64,000 nt of DNA from Bin87 sp965203195 (GTDB lineage: Bacteria; Chloroflexota; Dehalococcoidia; Lucifugimonadales; UBA3495), in the NCBI GenBank assembly GCA_965203195.1, contig OZ241860.1, forward strand, positions 2,914,001-2,978,000. Reading direction: 5' to 3'. The first letter of the stretch is position 1. Every line of letters begins with the position of its first letter. The position numbers and the translations under genes are program-made. Positions 1 through 7,406 of this stretch are shown here, piece by piece. The notes beneath the pieces were generated by a model that was not told where the DNA came from, did no database searches, and saw nothing but the letters and a program-made list of their open reading frames with translations.

Positions 1-107
1 GCCGCCGGCGCCAACTCCGTCCAGGATGGTAGAGTTGACGCCGGCGATCTGTGGAATGCCGCTTTACGCCACCCGGCGCTGGCCTGGACAGCCGCAATAC
101 TGATTTT
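1..107. other. Unassigned left edge
   Basis: This stretch ends at a strong terminator, so it probably holds the 3' end of a gene that starts outside the window. One plus frame stays open through the terminator, another stops at 101-103 and the third at 30-32. None has a recognisable motif, so no product is named. Confidence 0.3.
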
Positions 108-135
108 GCCGGCCGGTGCACCGGCCGGCGTTTTT
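108..135 (+). terminator. Intrinsic terminator with perfect palindromic stem
   Basis: A 22-nt perfect palindrome at 108-129 (centre GGTGCACC) is followed by G and five T residues. A short T-run on the left side could also let it act on minus-strand transcripts coming from the small-protein genes at 214-774. Confidence 0.75.
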
Positions 136-213
136 CAGCGGCGCCGGCTAACCTCAGTCCACGCCCGGCGGAGGGAGGGGGAGCGCCTACACTGCCGGGC
201 GTTTTGCCATAGG

Positions 214-345
214 CTATTGGCCGGTTGTCAGCGAAACTGCCACAAAGGCAATCGCGCCGAGGATTATCAGAACAATCGGGAGCGCCGCAAGGGCGTAATC
301 TCCGAAATGCTCATCCTCAATGACGTTGCGGATCTTGCTCACCAT
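214..345 (-). CDS. Small single-span membrane protein (43 aa)
   Basis: The product is a 43-residue protein with a charged N-terminus (MVSKIRNVIEDEHFGDYAL) and one hydrophobic segment at about residues 18-40. The ATG at 345 is chosen because GGAGGAGG lies just upstream with suitable spacing; an upstream start at 396 has no such site. It is the last gene of a minus-strand run after the restriction-methyltransferase at 847-3729. The shape is loosely like a short Flp-type pilin or a single-span accessory peptide, but no family signature is visible, so no function is assigned. The stop is about 80 nt from the palindromic terminator. Confidence 0.6.
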   Translation of the reverse strand: MVSKIRNVIEDEHFGDYALAALPIVLIILGAIAFVAVSLTTGQ

Positions 346-346
346 T

Positions 347-586
347 TTATGGCCTCCTCCGGGGTTCATCAGGTTCTGCGGCCAAGGCGTCAACACCCTG
401 TTGAAACCCTACCAACAAGAATCCCAAGCCAGTGCCAGCGAGGAACAGGATGATGGACAAATTGCCCCAATTGATAGAAACCACTGCCAAAACCAATGAC
501 ACGGCCCCACACGCCACCATAACCATAGCTGCCCATCTTTTCACGCGCTGGTACCGGGTAGATCCGCGGCGACGATTCCTGCGCAT
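347..586 (-). CDS. Small two-span membrane protein (79 aa)
   Basis: The product has a very basic N-terminus (MRRNRRRGSTRYQRVKRW), then two hydrophobic segments at about residues 19-40 and 44-64, and an acidic to basic tail ending EPDEPRRRP. The positive-inside rule puts the N-terminus in the cytoplasm. The ATG at 586 is preceded by AGGAGG at 7-nt spacing; an ATG two codons upstream is too close to that site. The stop codon lies one base from the start of the 43-aa gene at 345, so the two are probably translated from one message. No family was recognised. Confidence 0.6.
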   Translation of the reverse strand: MRRNRRRGSTRYQRVKRWAAMVMVACGAVSLVLAVVSINWGNLSIILFLAGTGLGFLLVGFQQGVDALAAEPDEPRRRP

Positions 587-635
587 TGGCATACCTCCTG
601 GCGCTAATGATGTTGTCTGTACATATGCAAACCCG

Positions 636-663
636 GAGCCCCTACCGAGGCTGGTAGGGGCTC
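636..663 (-). other. RNA hairpin between small genes
   Basis: An 11-bp perfect stem (GAGCCCCTACC with GGTAGGGGCTC) closes a 6-nt loop between the 33-aa gene and the 79-aa gene. There is no clear U-tract on the minus strand, so it may be a processing or stabilising hairpin or a leaky terminator. Confidence 0.5.
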
Positions 664-672
664 GGGTATAGG

Positions 673-774
673 TTATTTTTTGACGGTTTTGTAGATTAGA
701 TAAACCATCGTAATCAAGGGCAAGCATCCCGTTGATAGCGATAGATCCAATACAACCGCTACGGACAGATCCAT
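673..774 (-). CDS. Very small hydrophobic protein (33 aa)
   Basis: The 33-codon frame starts MDLSVAVVLDLSLSTG, is hydrophobic through residue 29 and ends in the basic tail YKTVKK. It has a near-perfect ribosome binding site (AGGAGGTGATACAT before the ATG at 774), which is the main reason to call it real. It sits 72 nt after the end of the MmeI-like enzyme on the same strand and is followed by a hairpin and two more small membrane proteins. A role as a membrane peptide, toxin-like or accessory, is only inferred from size and composition. Confidence 0.5.
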   Translation of the reverse strand: MDLSVAVVLDLSLSTGCLPLITMVYLIYKTVKK

Positions 775-846
775 ATGTATCACCTCCTTTGCCCGGCGAG
801 CTTACGCCGTGCTGAGTCGGCCAGACGAAACTGACCGCTAAGTGCA

Positions 847-3729
847 TTATATCACATCGGCGGCACGATGCAAGTTCAGGGCGAGCAGGCGTTCCAGTAT
901 TTCGGAGTCGGGGAGGTCGGGGGGCCAGGCGTAGGCGGCGGCTACGGCGGCGTCCAGGGTGTGGTGGGCGTTGGCGAGCCAGGTGGGGTAGCGGTTGTAG
1001 AGGTTGGTCAGGGTGCGGCGGCGCTGTTGGGCTTCGTCCAGGGCCGGGGCGCCGAACAGGTCGGTGGGACGGCGCCAGTTTTCCCGCAGGCGGTTCAGCT
1101 CGTAGGCCGCCGTGGCGATGGCCGCCCGCTGCTCATCCGTAGGCTCCGGGAAGGGGAAGGTCTCAAAGCAGGTGGTCGGCGTGTAACGCGGTCTGTCCTC
1201 CAGCTGCGCTCCCGTGCCCGAGGCCCAGGCCAAATGGATGCGGCTTTGCAGGATGCCAAAGAAATAGTCGTCATCGCGGGCGAAAGCGACAATGGTGGTG
1301 TCCGGCAGCACGTCCTCGTCAATGTAGGCGAATATCCGGTGCCGGGAAGTCAAACTGGTTGCGATGTAGCGGGGCAGGCCAGACAGAGCCTGCCGCATCT
1401 CCATGCGGGGGCGGCCATGCAACCACCAGTAGTTGCGAAACCGGGCATCCCGGTTGTTATCGCGTCCCGGTTTGACATTGGCCCGGACATACTCAAAGGG
1501 CGCTTCGTACAGGGCAGCGTCCCCCTCCGACAGATCGTTGCCAAAGTCAATAATCCACATATCGCGAGATTCCTGATTAATGTCACGGCCAATCATCCAG
1601 CGCTTGATAACGTCGCTGTTGGGCCGGCCATTAGGATTGGGCTGGCGCAGCATTTCCTCGGCGACTTCGCGTGTGATTTCAAACGGCCCTACTTTCATAT
1701 CGCCAACGAAGCTGATGCCGGCGTTTTCGGGCAGCCTTTTGGCCCGTGTCAGGTCGGCGCCGCTGGTCAAATCGGGGTTGATGTTGTTGACCCGCGCTCC
1801 GTCCAGGGCGCGGTTGGTTTCGCTGCCGTCGTCAAAGCAGATGATGGAGATGTGGACACTGGCCGGCGGGGCAAGGCCGTTGTCGCCATTGCCATTGCCG
1901 TTCCCATTGCCATTGATATGCCCGTTGCCGTTGCCATTTCCGTTGCCGTTGTCATCCGGGTCGTTGGGCTTCCATTCCTGGCTGGATACCACTTCAAAGA
2001 TGTCGCCGGTTTCCTTGATGCGGGCCAGCGCCGTGCGGTTGGACTGGGAGCGTATGGCCTGGGTGGCCAGCAGGCCGGCCCGCTGGGTATGGCCGGCTTC
2101 AATCTGCGCGCGGGCCTTCTCAAACCAGTAGCAGCACAGGTCGCTGGAGTTTGGAATCCGGTCGCCATAGAGGGCGTAGAGGGCGTCGGCGTAGTTGTCG
2201 CCCAGTCGTTCCCGGAAGGGGACATGGCCCAGGTAGGGCGGGTTGCCTACGATGTAGTCGGCGGCGGGCCATTGGGGTTCGGCGGGACGGTCGGGGTTGG
2301 AGAGGTCGAGGATGGCGTCCTGGCATTCAATGGTGTTCTGGGAGCCCAGCACGGGATCCTGGCGGTACAGGTGGCCGTTTTCAATGAGCCATTGCAGGTG
2401 TCCGATCCACAAGGCGGTGCGGGCCAGGTCGCTGGCGTAGGCGTCGATTTCGATGCCGTAGAACTGGGCCGGGGACACGGCGGGGGTGAAGCCGCGCAGC
2501 CCCAGTTCGGCGGCCAGGGTCAGAACTTCCTTTTCCAGGTTGTGGAGCTGGCGCAGGGCGACGTAGAGGAAGTTGCCGCTGCCGCAGGCGGGGTCCAGGA
2601 CTTTGAGGGTGGACAGGCGCTGCTGGAAGTCCTGGAGCAGGCGGCGGGCTTCGGCTTCGTCCCAGCGGTGGGCCAGGCGGCGGAGGCCGTCGATGCGGCT
2701 TTGGACTTCGTGCCATTCGGCCAGCAGGTGGTTGAGGATGACGGGGCGCACGACGGTGAGGATGTCGGCTTCGGTGGTGTATTCGGCGCCAATCAGGATT
2801 TCTTTTTTGGGATCCACCACCCGCTCGAAAAGGGTGCCGAAGATGGAGGGTTCAATGTGGGCCCAGCTGCGCTCGGTGGCCTCCAGCAGTTTTTCCAGTT
2901 CGGCGGGTTCCATAGGGACGGTGTCGGGTTCGCGGAACAGGTCGCCGTTGAAGCGGCGGATGCGGACATTGCCATAACGCCCGCCGTCGTTCATTTGCCG
3001 GAACAGCTCTTGCAGGCCGCGGTCGAACTCCACCGGGTCGTGGCGGAACTCGTGGCACAGGATGGACAGCTCGCGGTCGGGGAGGAGGCCCACGTCCTGG
3101 GCGAAGAAGCAGAAGACCAGGCGGTTGAGGAACTGGGCCACGGCGGGGGCGGGGGCGCCGCGGGCGCGCATTGCGATGGCGATGGCGGAGAAGATGCCCG
3201 CGGTGGCCCTGGTGATTTCATCGGGCGTGATTTCGGGTTCCAGGGCGTCGGGGTGATGAAAGACGCTACGCAGGATTGCCAGCTGTTCGGGTTCGCCCAC
3301 ATCGTCCAGCAGGATGGTGTGGACTACGGGAACCTTGTTGGTGAAGTTGGTATGGACGCGGATGACGCGGAAGTCGGAGACCACCAGCAGGGGTGGGTTG
3401 TTGAGGGCTTCGCGGTAGCGGAGCAGCTGGCGATAGGCGGCGTCCAGATCACGGTGCAGACCCTTGAATTCCCAGGCGAAGTAGCCCTGCTTGTAGACGT
3501 CGGCGCGGCCGCGGCGTCCGGAGGCTTCGCGGACGGTGCGTTCAAAGGCGTACCATTCCTGGCGGGGGTCCACTTCGGCGGGGGTGCCGTGTTCCACTAC
3601 GCGGCAGAGATCAATGAACCACTCCTGGGCGCCGGCGGATTCCCGGCCCCGGGTGCGGCGCCACTTGGCGATAAAGTCCTGCGGCGTGATGGCCGGCTGG
3701 GCAATGGCCGTTTGGGGTGGGGTGGTCAT
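847..3729 (-). CDS. MmeI-type single-chain restriction-modification enzyme
   Basis: A 960-residue protein combining an N-terminal nuclease and an N6-adenine DNA methyltransferase. The nuclease motif D77-X9-E87-X-K89 has exactly the spacing described for MmeI. The SAM-binding motif LDPACGSGNFLY lies near residue 380 and the catalytic motif NPPY near 495; the target-recognition region should follow in the C-terminal third. Length fits the MmeI/type IIL family (about 900-1000 residues). A Gly-Asn repeat linker at about residues 593-618 is unusual. No separate specificity or methylase gene is nearby, as expected for a one-gene system. An AGGA site lies upstream of the start but at long spacing. 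It follows the GNAT-aminotransferase gene by 138 nt. Confidence 0.85.
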   Translation of the reverse strand: MTTPPQTAIAQPAITPQDFIAKWRRTRGRESAGAQEWFIDLCRVVEHGTPAEVDPRQEWYAFERTVREASGRRGRADVYKQGYFAWEFKGLHRDLDAAYRQLLRYREALNNPPLLVVSDFRVIRVHTNFTNKVPVVHTILLDDVGEPEQLAILRSVFHHPDALEPEITPDEITRATAGIFSAIAIAMRARGAPAPAVAQFLNRLVFCFFAQDVGLLPDRELSILCHEFRHDPVEFDRGLQELFRQMNDGGRYGNVRIRRFNGDLFREPDTVPMEPAELEKLLEATERSWAHIEPSIFGTLFERVVDPKKEILIGAEYTTEADILTVVRPVILNHLLAEWHEVQSRIDGLRRLAHRWDEAEARRLLQDFQQRLSTLKVLDPACGSGNFLYVALRQLHNLEKEVLTLAAELGLRGFTPAVSPAQFYGIEIDAYASDLARTALWIGHLQWLIENGHLYRQDPVLGSQNTIECQDAILDLSNPDRPAEPQWPAADYIVGNPPYLGHVPFRERLGDNYADALYALYGDRIPNSSDLCCYWFEKARAQIEAGHTQRAGLLATQAIRSQSNRTALARIKETGDIFEVVSSQEWKPNDPDDNGNGNGNGNGHINGNGNGNGNGDNGLAPPASVHISIICFDDGSETNRALDGARVNNINPDLTSGADLTRAKRLPENAGISFVGDMKVGPFEITREVAEEMLRQPNPNGRPNSDVIKRWMIGRDINQESRDMWIIDFGNDLSEGDAALYEAPFEYVRANVKPGRDNNRDARFRNYWWLHGRPRMEMRQALSGLPRYIATSLTSRHRIFAYIDEDVLPDTTIVAFARDDDYFFGILQSRIHLAWASGTGAQLEDRPRYTPTTCFETFPFPEPTDEQRAAIATAAYELNRLRENWRRPTDLFGAPALDEAQQRRRTLTNLYNRYPTWLANAHHTLDAAVAAAYAWPPDLPDSEILERLLALNLHRAADVI
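1876..1951 (-). repeat. Hexanucleotide microsatellite encoding a Gly-Asn linker
   Basis: Repeats of GGCAAT/GGCAAC (minus strand) encode alternating Gly-Asn with one His-Ile break. Changes in copy number would keep the reading frame and change only the linker length between the methyltransferase catalytic core and the presumed target-recognition region. Confidence 0.75.
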
Positions 3730-3867
3730 AGCGGGCCCGTTTCCTGCGCGCCGAAGTTTATCCTACGGAAGCGGGCGCCGGAAGGGAGCAAAGGTCACCG
3801 GGCGCAGAACCGGGCCGGGCGCGGGCGGCAGAGGCGCTCATGGGGCCGGGCGTAGTCGGTGGACGGG

Positions 3868-5682
3868 TCAATTGCCGGGAGGCGCCGTGCCGCCGGGGGC
3901 CGGCAGGCGGGCCATAGCGTCCAGCTGGGCGGCGAGGACGGGGAGCAGGGATTCCAGCTGGGGGCGGCGCACCTGTCCCATCAGACAGATTTGCAGCCAG
4001 TTGCGGTCGCGCAGGTAGCCGCTGGCGTAGGAAGTATAGAAGCCCCTGGCCTCCAGGGCGCGGCCCAGCCGGATGGAGTCAATGACGCCGGGGGGTAGGG
4101 CGATGGTGGTTACGGCGCCGATGCTTTCGTCCTCGGCGGCGACCAAGGTCAGGCCGAGGGCCAGCAGCTGGCGGCGGATCCAGCGGCCGTCGGCGTCAAT
4201 CTGCGCCAGCAGGTCGTGTTCGGTATGGCGGGAGACGCCGGCGTTGAGGGCGGCCAGCAGGTTGGAGGAGAGGGTGAATGGGACGGCGCCGCGGTCGGCG
4301 CCGGCGCAGTGCAGGCCCAGGTCGAGGTAGCGGGGCAGGCTGGAGTCGGGTTCGGGGCGCTGCTGGCAGAAGGCGAGGGCCAGGCCGGGGTAGGAGGCCA
4401 GGCCCTTGCCGCTGGCGCCGCTGGCCAGCCATACATCCCGCAAGTCGACGGGGGTGGCGGCGATGCTGCTGATGCAGTCCAGGGCCAGACGGGCGTCGTA
4501 GCGGCGGCAGAGTCGTTTGAGGCGGGGCAGGTCGGCCAGGGCGCCGGTGGAGGTTTCGCAGTGCACCGTCCACAGCCAGCCGCCGGGGTTGGCGGCCAGG
4601 GCAAGCTCAATGCGGGCGTAGTCCAGCGGGGCGCCCCAGGGGTGGGCGATATGGGCGTAGGGCAAGCCCATACGAGTGGCGTGGTCCAGGAGGCGTTCAC
4701 CGAATTCGCCGGCGGAGACGATAACGCCGGGGGTCTTGAGTCGGGAGATCTGGGCGGCCACGACGTCGTTGGCCATAGTGCCGGAGCCGACCATAACGGC
4801 GCAGTAGGCGACGCCGGTGAGGCGGCGCAAGCCCTGCCGGACGCTGCGCATCAGGCGCCCGAATTCGGGGGAACGGTGGGACAGCGGGGGCTGCCGGAAG
4901 GCGTCAACTACGGACGGGGGCATTGCCACCGGGCCCGGGGTGAGGATGACGGGCTCGGCGGCGGGGGCGGATACGGCATCGTGGAAGCGGCCGGCGAATT
5001 CGGCGCCGACATTGCCTACGGGCCGGTACATCGGCTGGTAGGGGGCGTTGTCGTCGCCTACCGGGGGGCCGAAGGGGATGAAGCCGATGTTGCGGTAGAG
5101 CTGCTGCTGGGAAACGCGGCCGGACATTACCACATAGTCGTAGCCGCCGTCGCGGCAGTGGCGTGCCATCATAGTGAGCAGGCCGGGGAGCACGCGGGAA
5201 CGGCGCAGGTCGGGGCGCACGGCCAGCAGTCGGACTTCGCAGAGGCGGGCGCCTTTGGCCTGGGGCAGGTAGGTTTCCAGGTTGCCCAGCTTTTCGTCCA
5301 GGGAGAAGGGGCGGCGGTCGCGGACGCAGATCATTCCCACGAGTTCCGGGCCGCGCCGGCAGATGAAGTAGGTATTTTCGTCGTGGAAGCGGTCAACGAG
5401 GACGCCGGCTTCGTTGGAAGGATGCTGGGGGACTTCCTCGACGAAGGAGGCGTAATTGAGGCGGTAGATGTCCTGGAACTCCCAGTCCTGGTCGGCCTGT
5501 TTGAAGACCAGACGGGGGCCGGGGCCGGCGCCGTTGGCGTGGACGCTGCCGCAGCGGGCGTCGCCGGCGCCGTTGCGGGACGGTGACGCCGGGTTGGGGC
5601 CGTGACCGGCGGCCACGGCGAGATGCGCCGGGTCAGGGGATGACGACGGCGGGGCGGTTCTATGTCGTATCAGTTCCGTCAT
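3868..5682 (-). CDS. GNAT acyltransferase fused to class V aminotransferase
   Basis: A 604-residue two-domain protein. Residues about 55-235 form a GNAT-type fold resembling N-acyl amino acid synthase or autoinducer-synthase-like GNATs (YRLNYASFVEE, LCEVRLLAVRPDLRRS). Residues about 250-600 are a PLP-dependent fold-type I class V aminotransferase close to alanine-glyoxylate or 2-aminoethylphosphonate transaminases: LTPGPVAMPPSVV opens it and SGASGKGLASYPG near residue 423 carries the presumed PLP lysine. Substrates are unknown; the fusion suggests that one chain acylates and transaminates the same amine. The ATG at 5682 is preferred because a TATAAT box lies at 5732-5737, inside the longer frame that begins at 5808. 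It is upstream of the restriction gene on the same strand. Confidence 0.75.
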   Translation of the reverse strand: MTELIRHRTAPPSSSPDPAHLAVAAGHGPNPASPSRNGAGDARCGSVHANGAGPGPRLVFKQADQDWEFQDIYRLNYASFVEEVPQHPSNEAGVLVDRFHDENTYFICRRGPELVGMICVRDRRPFSLDEKLGNLETYLPQAKGARLCEVRLLAVRPDLRRSRVLPGLLTMMARHCRDGGYDYVVMSGRVSQQQLYRNIGFIPFGPPVGDDNAPYQPMYRPVGNVGAEFAGRFHDAVSAPAAEPVILTPGPVAMPPSVVDAFRQPPLSHRSPEFGRLMRSVRQGLRRLTGVAYCAVMVGSGTMANDVVAAQISRLKTPGVIVSAGEFGERLLDHATRMGLPYAHIAHPWGAPLDYARIELALAANPGGWLWTVHCETSTGALADLPRLKRLCRRYDARLALDCISSIAATPVDLRDVWLASGASGKGLASYPGLALAFCQQRPEPDSSLPRYLDLGLHCAGADRGAVPFTLSSNLLAALNAGVSRHTEHDLLAQIDADGRWIRRQLLALGLTLVAAEDESIGAVTTIALPPGVIDSIRLGRALEARGFYTSYASGYLRDRNWLQICLMGQVRRPQLESLLPVLAAQLDAMARLPAPGGTAPPGN

Positions 5683-5731
5683 AATGACCGGGCCGGCGTA
5701 ATGGGGCGGCGTGTCCGGGCTAACCGGGCGT

Positions 5732-5737
5732 ATTATA
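5732..5737 (-). promoter_or_regulatory. -10 box for the GNAT-aminotransferase gene
   Basis: TATAAT on the minus strand, about 50 nt upstream of the ATG at 5682. No good -35 hexamer is visible at 16-18 nt, so the assignment is tentative. Confidence 0.4.
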
Positions 5738-5922
5738 CAAGGAACCGGGCGGGGGATGACACGGCATCCGCCCGTAGTTTTACCATAAATTGGGTCAAGG
5801 GGGCACACTTGGGGCGGACGGTTGGGGGCGATTTGGCGGCGGAAAGGCGGGCGGCCAGGCGGGTTGCCAGAGGGTTAGCGGGGGAAAAGTCGGGGAATCC
5901 GGCGGGAATCGGGGATGCGGAG

Positions 5923-5950
5923 TGTACAGCGGCGGGCGATGCGCTATAAT
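5923..5950 (+). promoter_or_regulatory. Sigma70-type promoter for the VOC gene
   Basis: TGTACA at 5923-5928 (4 of 6 to TTGACA), 16-nt spacer, TATAAT at 5945-5950. The start codon follows at 5996, giving a leader of about 38 nt. Confidence 0.5.
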
Positions 5951-5995
5951 GCGCCGAAACGCCAACGGGCGAAATCGCCAACGGGAGGTATGGTT

Positions 5996-6496
5996 ATGGC
6001 TTACACACCCAAGCAGCTGGGCCATTTGGTCATCAAGGTGCGGGACATTGAGCGCAGCGTGGACTTTTACACCAATGTGCTGGGCCTGACGGTGATGACG
6101 GGGCGGCCCGGGGGGATGACTTTTCTGTCCGCCGACACCACGATGTCCCACGAGCTGGCGCTGATTCCGCTGGGGATGGATGCGCCGGGGCCGGAGGAGC
6201 GGCGCGTGGGGATGGCGCATATGGCCTGGCAGATGAATTCCTTCCGCGACCTGAAGGAGCTGTACCAGCGCTGCAAGGAGCACGGGGTGCGCATCAAGCG
6301 GCTGGGGGACCACGGGATTTCCATGGGGGTGTATATCTACGATCCCGACGACAACGAGATTGAGATTTACTACGAGTCCCCCGAGTCGGAGTGGGGCAAC
6401 AAGGACGGGTTCCTGTTTGAGGGGAACTTCCCCTGGCAGCTGGATCCGATTGAGGCGGAGGCGCCGCTGGAGGCGGCGGGCGTGGGCGCCGGCTAG
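5996..6496 (+). CDS. VOC-family metalloenzyme (glyoxalase/extradiol dioxygenase type)
   Basis: A 166-residue single vicinal-oxygen-chelate protein. The first beta-alpha-beta-beta-beta module holds QLGHLVIKVRDIERSVDFY and the second VYIYDPDDNEIEIYYE; His of GHLV, a His of the central strands and Glu of the EIEIYYE strand are the likely metal ligands. This fits glyoxalase I, fosfomycin-resistance or catechol-dioxygenase-like members, and the sequence alone does not choose between them. The ATG at 5996 is 7 nt after GGGAGG; an ATG 6 nt earlier is too close. The gene is divergent from the GNAT-aminotransferase gene and ends before a GC-rich hairpin. Confidence 0.8.
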   Translation: MAYTPKQLGHLVIKVRDIERSVDFYTNVLGLTVMTGRPGGMTFLSADTTMSHELALIPLGMDAPGPEERRVGMAHMAWQMNSFRDLKELYQRCKEHGVRIKRLGDHGISMGVYIYDPDDNEIEIYYESPESEWGNKDGFLFEGNFPWQLDPIEAEAPLEAAGVGAG

Positions 6497-6528
6497 ACCG
6501 GGATGGAGGAAGGAGCTCCCTTTCCTAT

Positions 6529-6560
6529 CCGGCGGGGCGCAAAGCGATGCGCCCCGCCGG
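6529..6560 (+). terminator. Hairpin terminator after the VOC gene
   Basis: A 12-bp perfect stem (CCGGCGGGGCGC with its complement) and 8-nt loop 33 nt after the stop codon. Only a weak T-rich tail (TACTTT) follows. Confidence 0.55.
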
Positions 6561-6617
6561 TACTTTGGCGGGGGGCTGGCAGCAGTATGGCAACGGGTTA
6601 GCACCGGCTGAGGGGTG

Positions 6618-6647
6618 TTGACATCGGCAACCGGCGGGGTTTATCGT
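6618..6647 (+). promoter_or_regulatory. Promoter for the 80-aa membrane protein
   Basis: TTGACA at 6618-6623, 18-nt spacer, TATCGT at 6642-6647, then a short leader with a ribosome binding site before the GTG at 6682. Confidence 0.5.
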
Positions 6648-6681
6648 TACGCGGAAGGCAAGGAGATTGGAGGGCAACGCC

Positions 6682-6924
6682 GTGTGGTACCGGGTATTCA
6701 TCATTTCCCATATCGTCCTCCTGCTGGGACTTTTTGTCGTCATCCTGGGGGATTACCTGCTGCCGGGGTTGGTGCCTTATGCCATGCCGGTGGGGGCATT
6801 GGTGTCCGGCGTGTCGGTTATTGTCTTTGCGGTGGCAGGCGTGGCCCTGATTTGGCCCACAACGCCAAAACGCGTATCCGACAAATCGCCTGGTACGACG
6901 CCGCATTCCCAGCGTAACGCGTGA
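6682..6924 (+). CDS. Two-span small membrane protein (80 aa)
   Basis: The GTG at 6682 is chosen because GGAGGG ends 7 nt upstream. The product has hydrophobic segments at about residues 4-24 (FIISHIVLLLGLFVVILGDY) and 31-58, separated by a short Pro/Gly turn, and a hydrophilic C-terminal tail of about 20 residues (TTPKRVSDKSPGTTPHSQRNA). Both ends are probably cytoplasmic. It has its own promoter at 6618-6647 and stands alone between the VOC gene and a decayed insertion sequence. No family signature was recognised and no function is inferred. Confidence 0.6.
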   Translation: MWYRVFIISHIVLLLGLFVVILGDYLLPGLVPYAMPVGALVSGVSVIVFAVAGVALIWPTTPKRVSDKSPGTTPHSQRNA

Positions 6925-7085
6925 CCACGCCGCGCCACTGCGGCAACTCGCCTGGCCCATGCTCCGCCAGCGCCCCCCGATTGGCGTCGTAACCCAAGAT
7001 ACCCGCATACCGGATTACGGCCGGCGGCGGGTAGATGGGCGGGCCGGGGGGTTAGGGCGAGGGCCTGGCGCCACTGGGGGACGAG

Positions 7086-7406
7086 GATGATGTTGTGGTC
7101 GTGGTCGCTGTGCAGGTGGCGGGGCTCGGGGGCGCAGCGGCAGATGCGGCGGGCGGCGGGAGAGCCGGCCGGGTGGAGGTCGAAGTTGGTGGACATTGGG
7201 ACGCCTACCAGGTTGTACCGATTCAGGAATCTCTGGTAGTAGGGCAAGCGGGTGATTTCGCCGGCGGATTGAATTTCGCCGTCGGTGGGAGTGGTGGGGG
7301 TGAATTCGTCCAGGTCGAAACGCAAGCTGCGTTTGGCGTGGCGGAAGGTTTTCGGGTGGCCGGCGATGATGGCGGCGATGGCGTTTTTGAGGGACGCGGC
7401 GCGGCG
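7086..7406 (-). pseudogene. Gene remnant cut by an insertion sequence
   Basis: Reading from the insertion-sequence boundary at 7407 on the minus strand gives an open frame with natural-looking protein sequence (NAIAAIIAGHPKTFRHAKRS, then FDLDEFTPTTPTDGEIQSAG and LPYYQRFLNRYNLVGVP). It has no start codon with a ribosome binding site before the element, and the composition deteriorates past about 7086. It may be the 3' part of a gene whose 5' part was lost when the element inserted. The product is unknown. Confidence 0.35.

Noticed and set aside
1876..1951. Possible CRISPR-like or phase-variable repeat
   Set aside because: Units are hexamers inside a coding frame and cannot shift the frame; it is a linker microsatellite.
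868..3855. 995-codon open frame on the plus strand
   Set aside because: It is the antisense shadow of the MmeI-like gene; composition is Gly/Val-rich with no motif, caused by GC-biased third positions.
6777..7085. Continuation of the minus-strand gene remnant
   Set aside because: The frame stays open, but the sequence becomes Arg/Gly/Ala-rich and overlaps the better supported 80-aa gene on the other strand.
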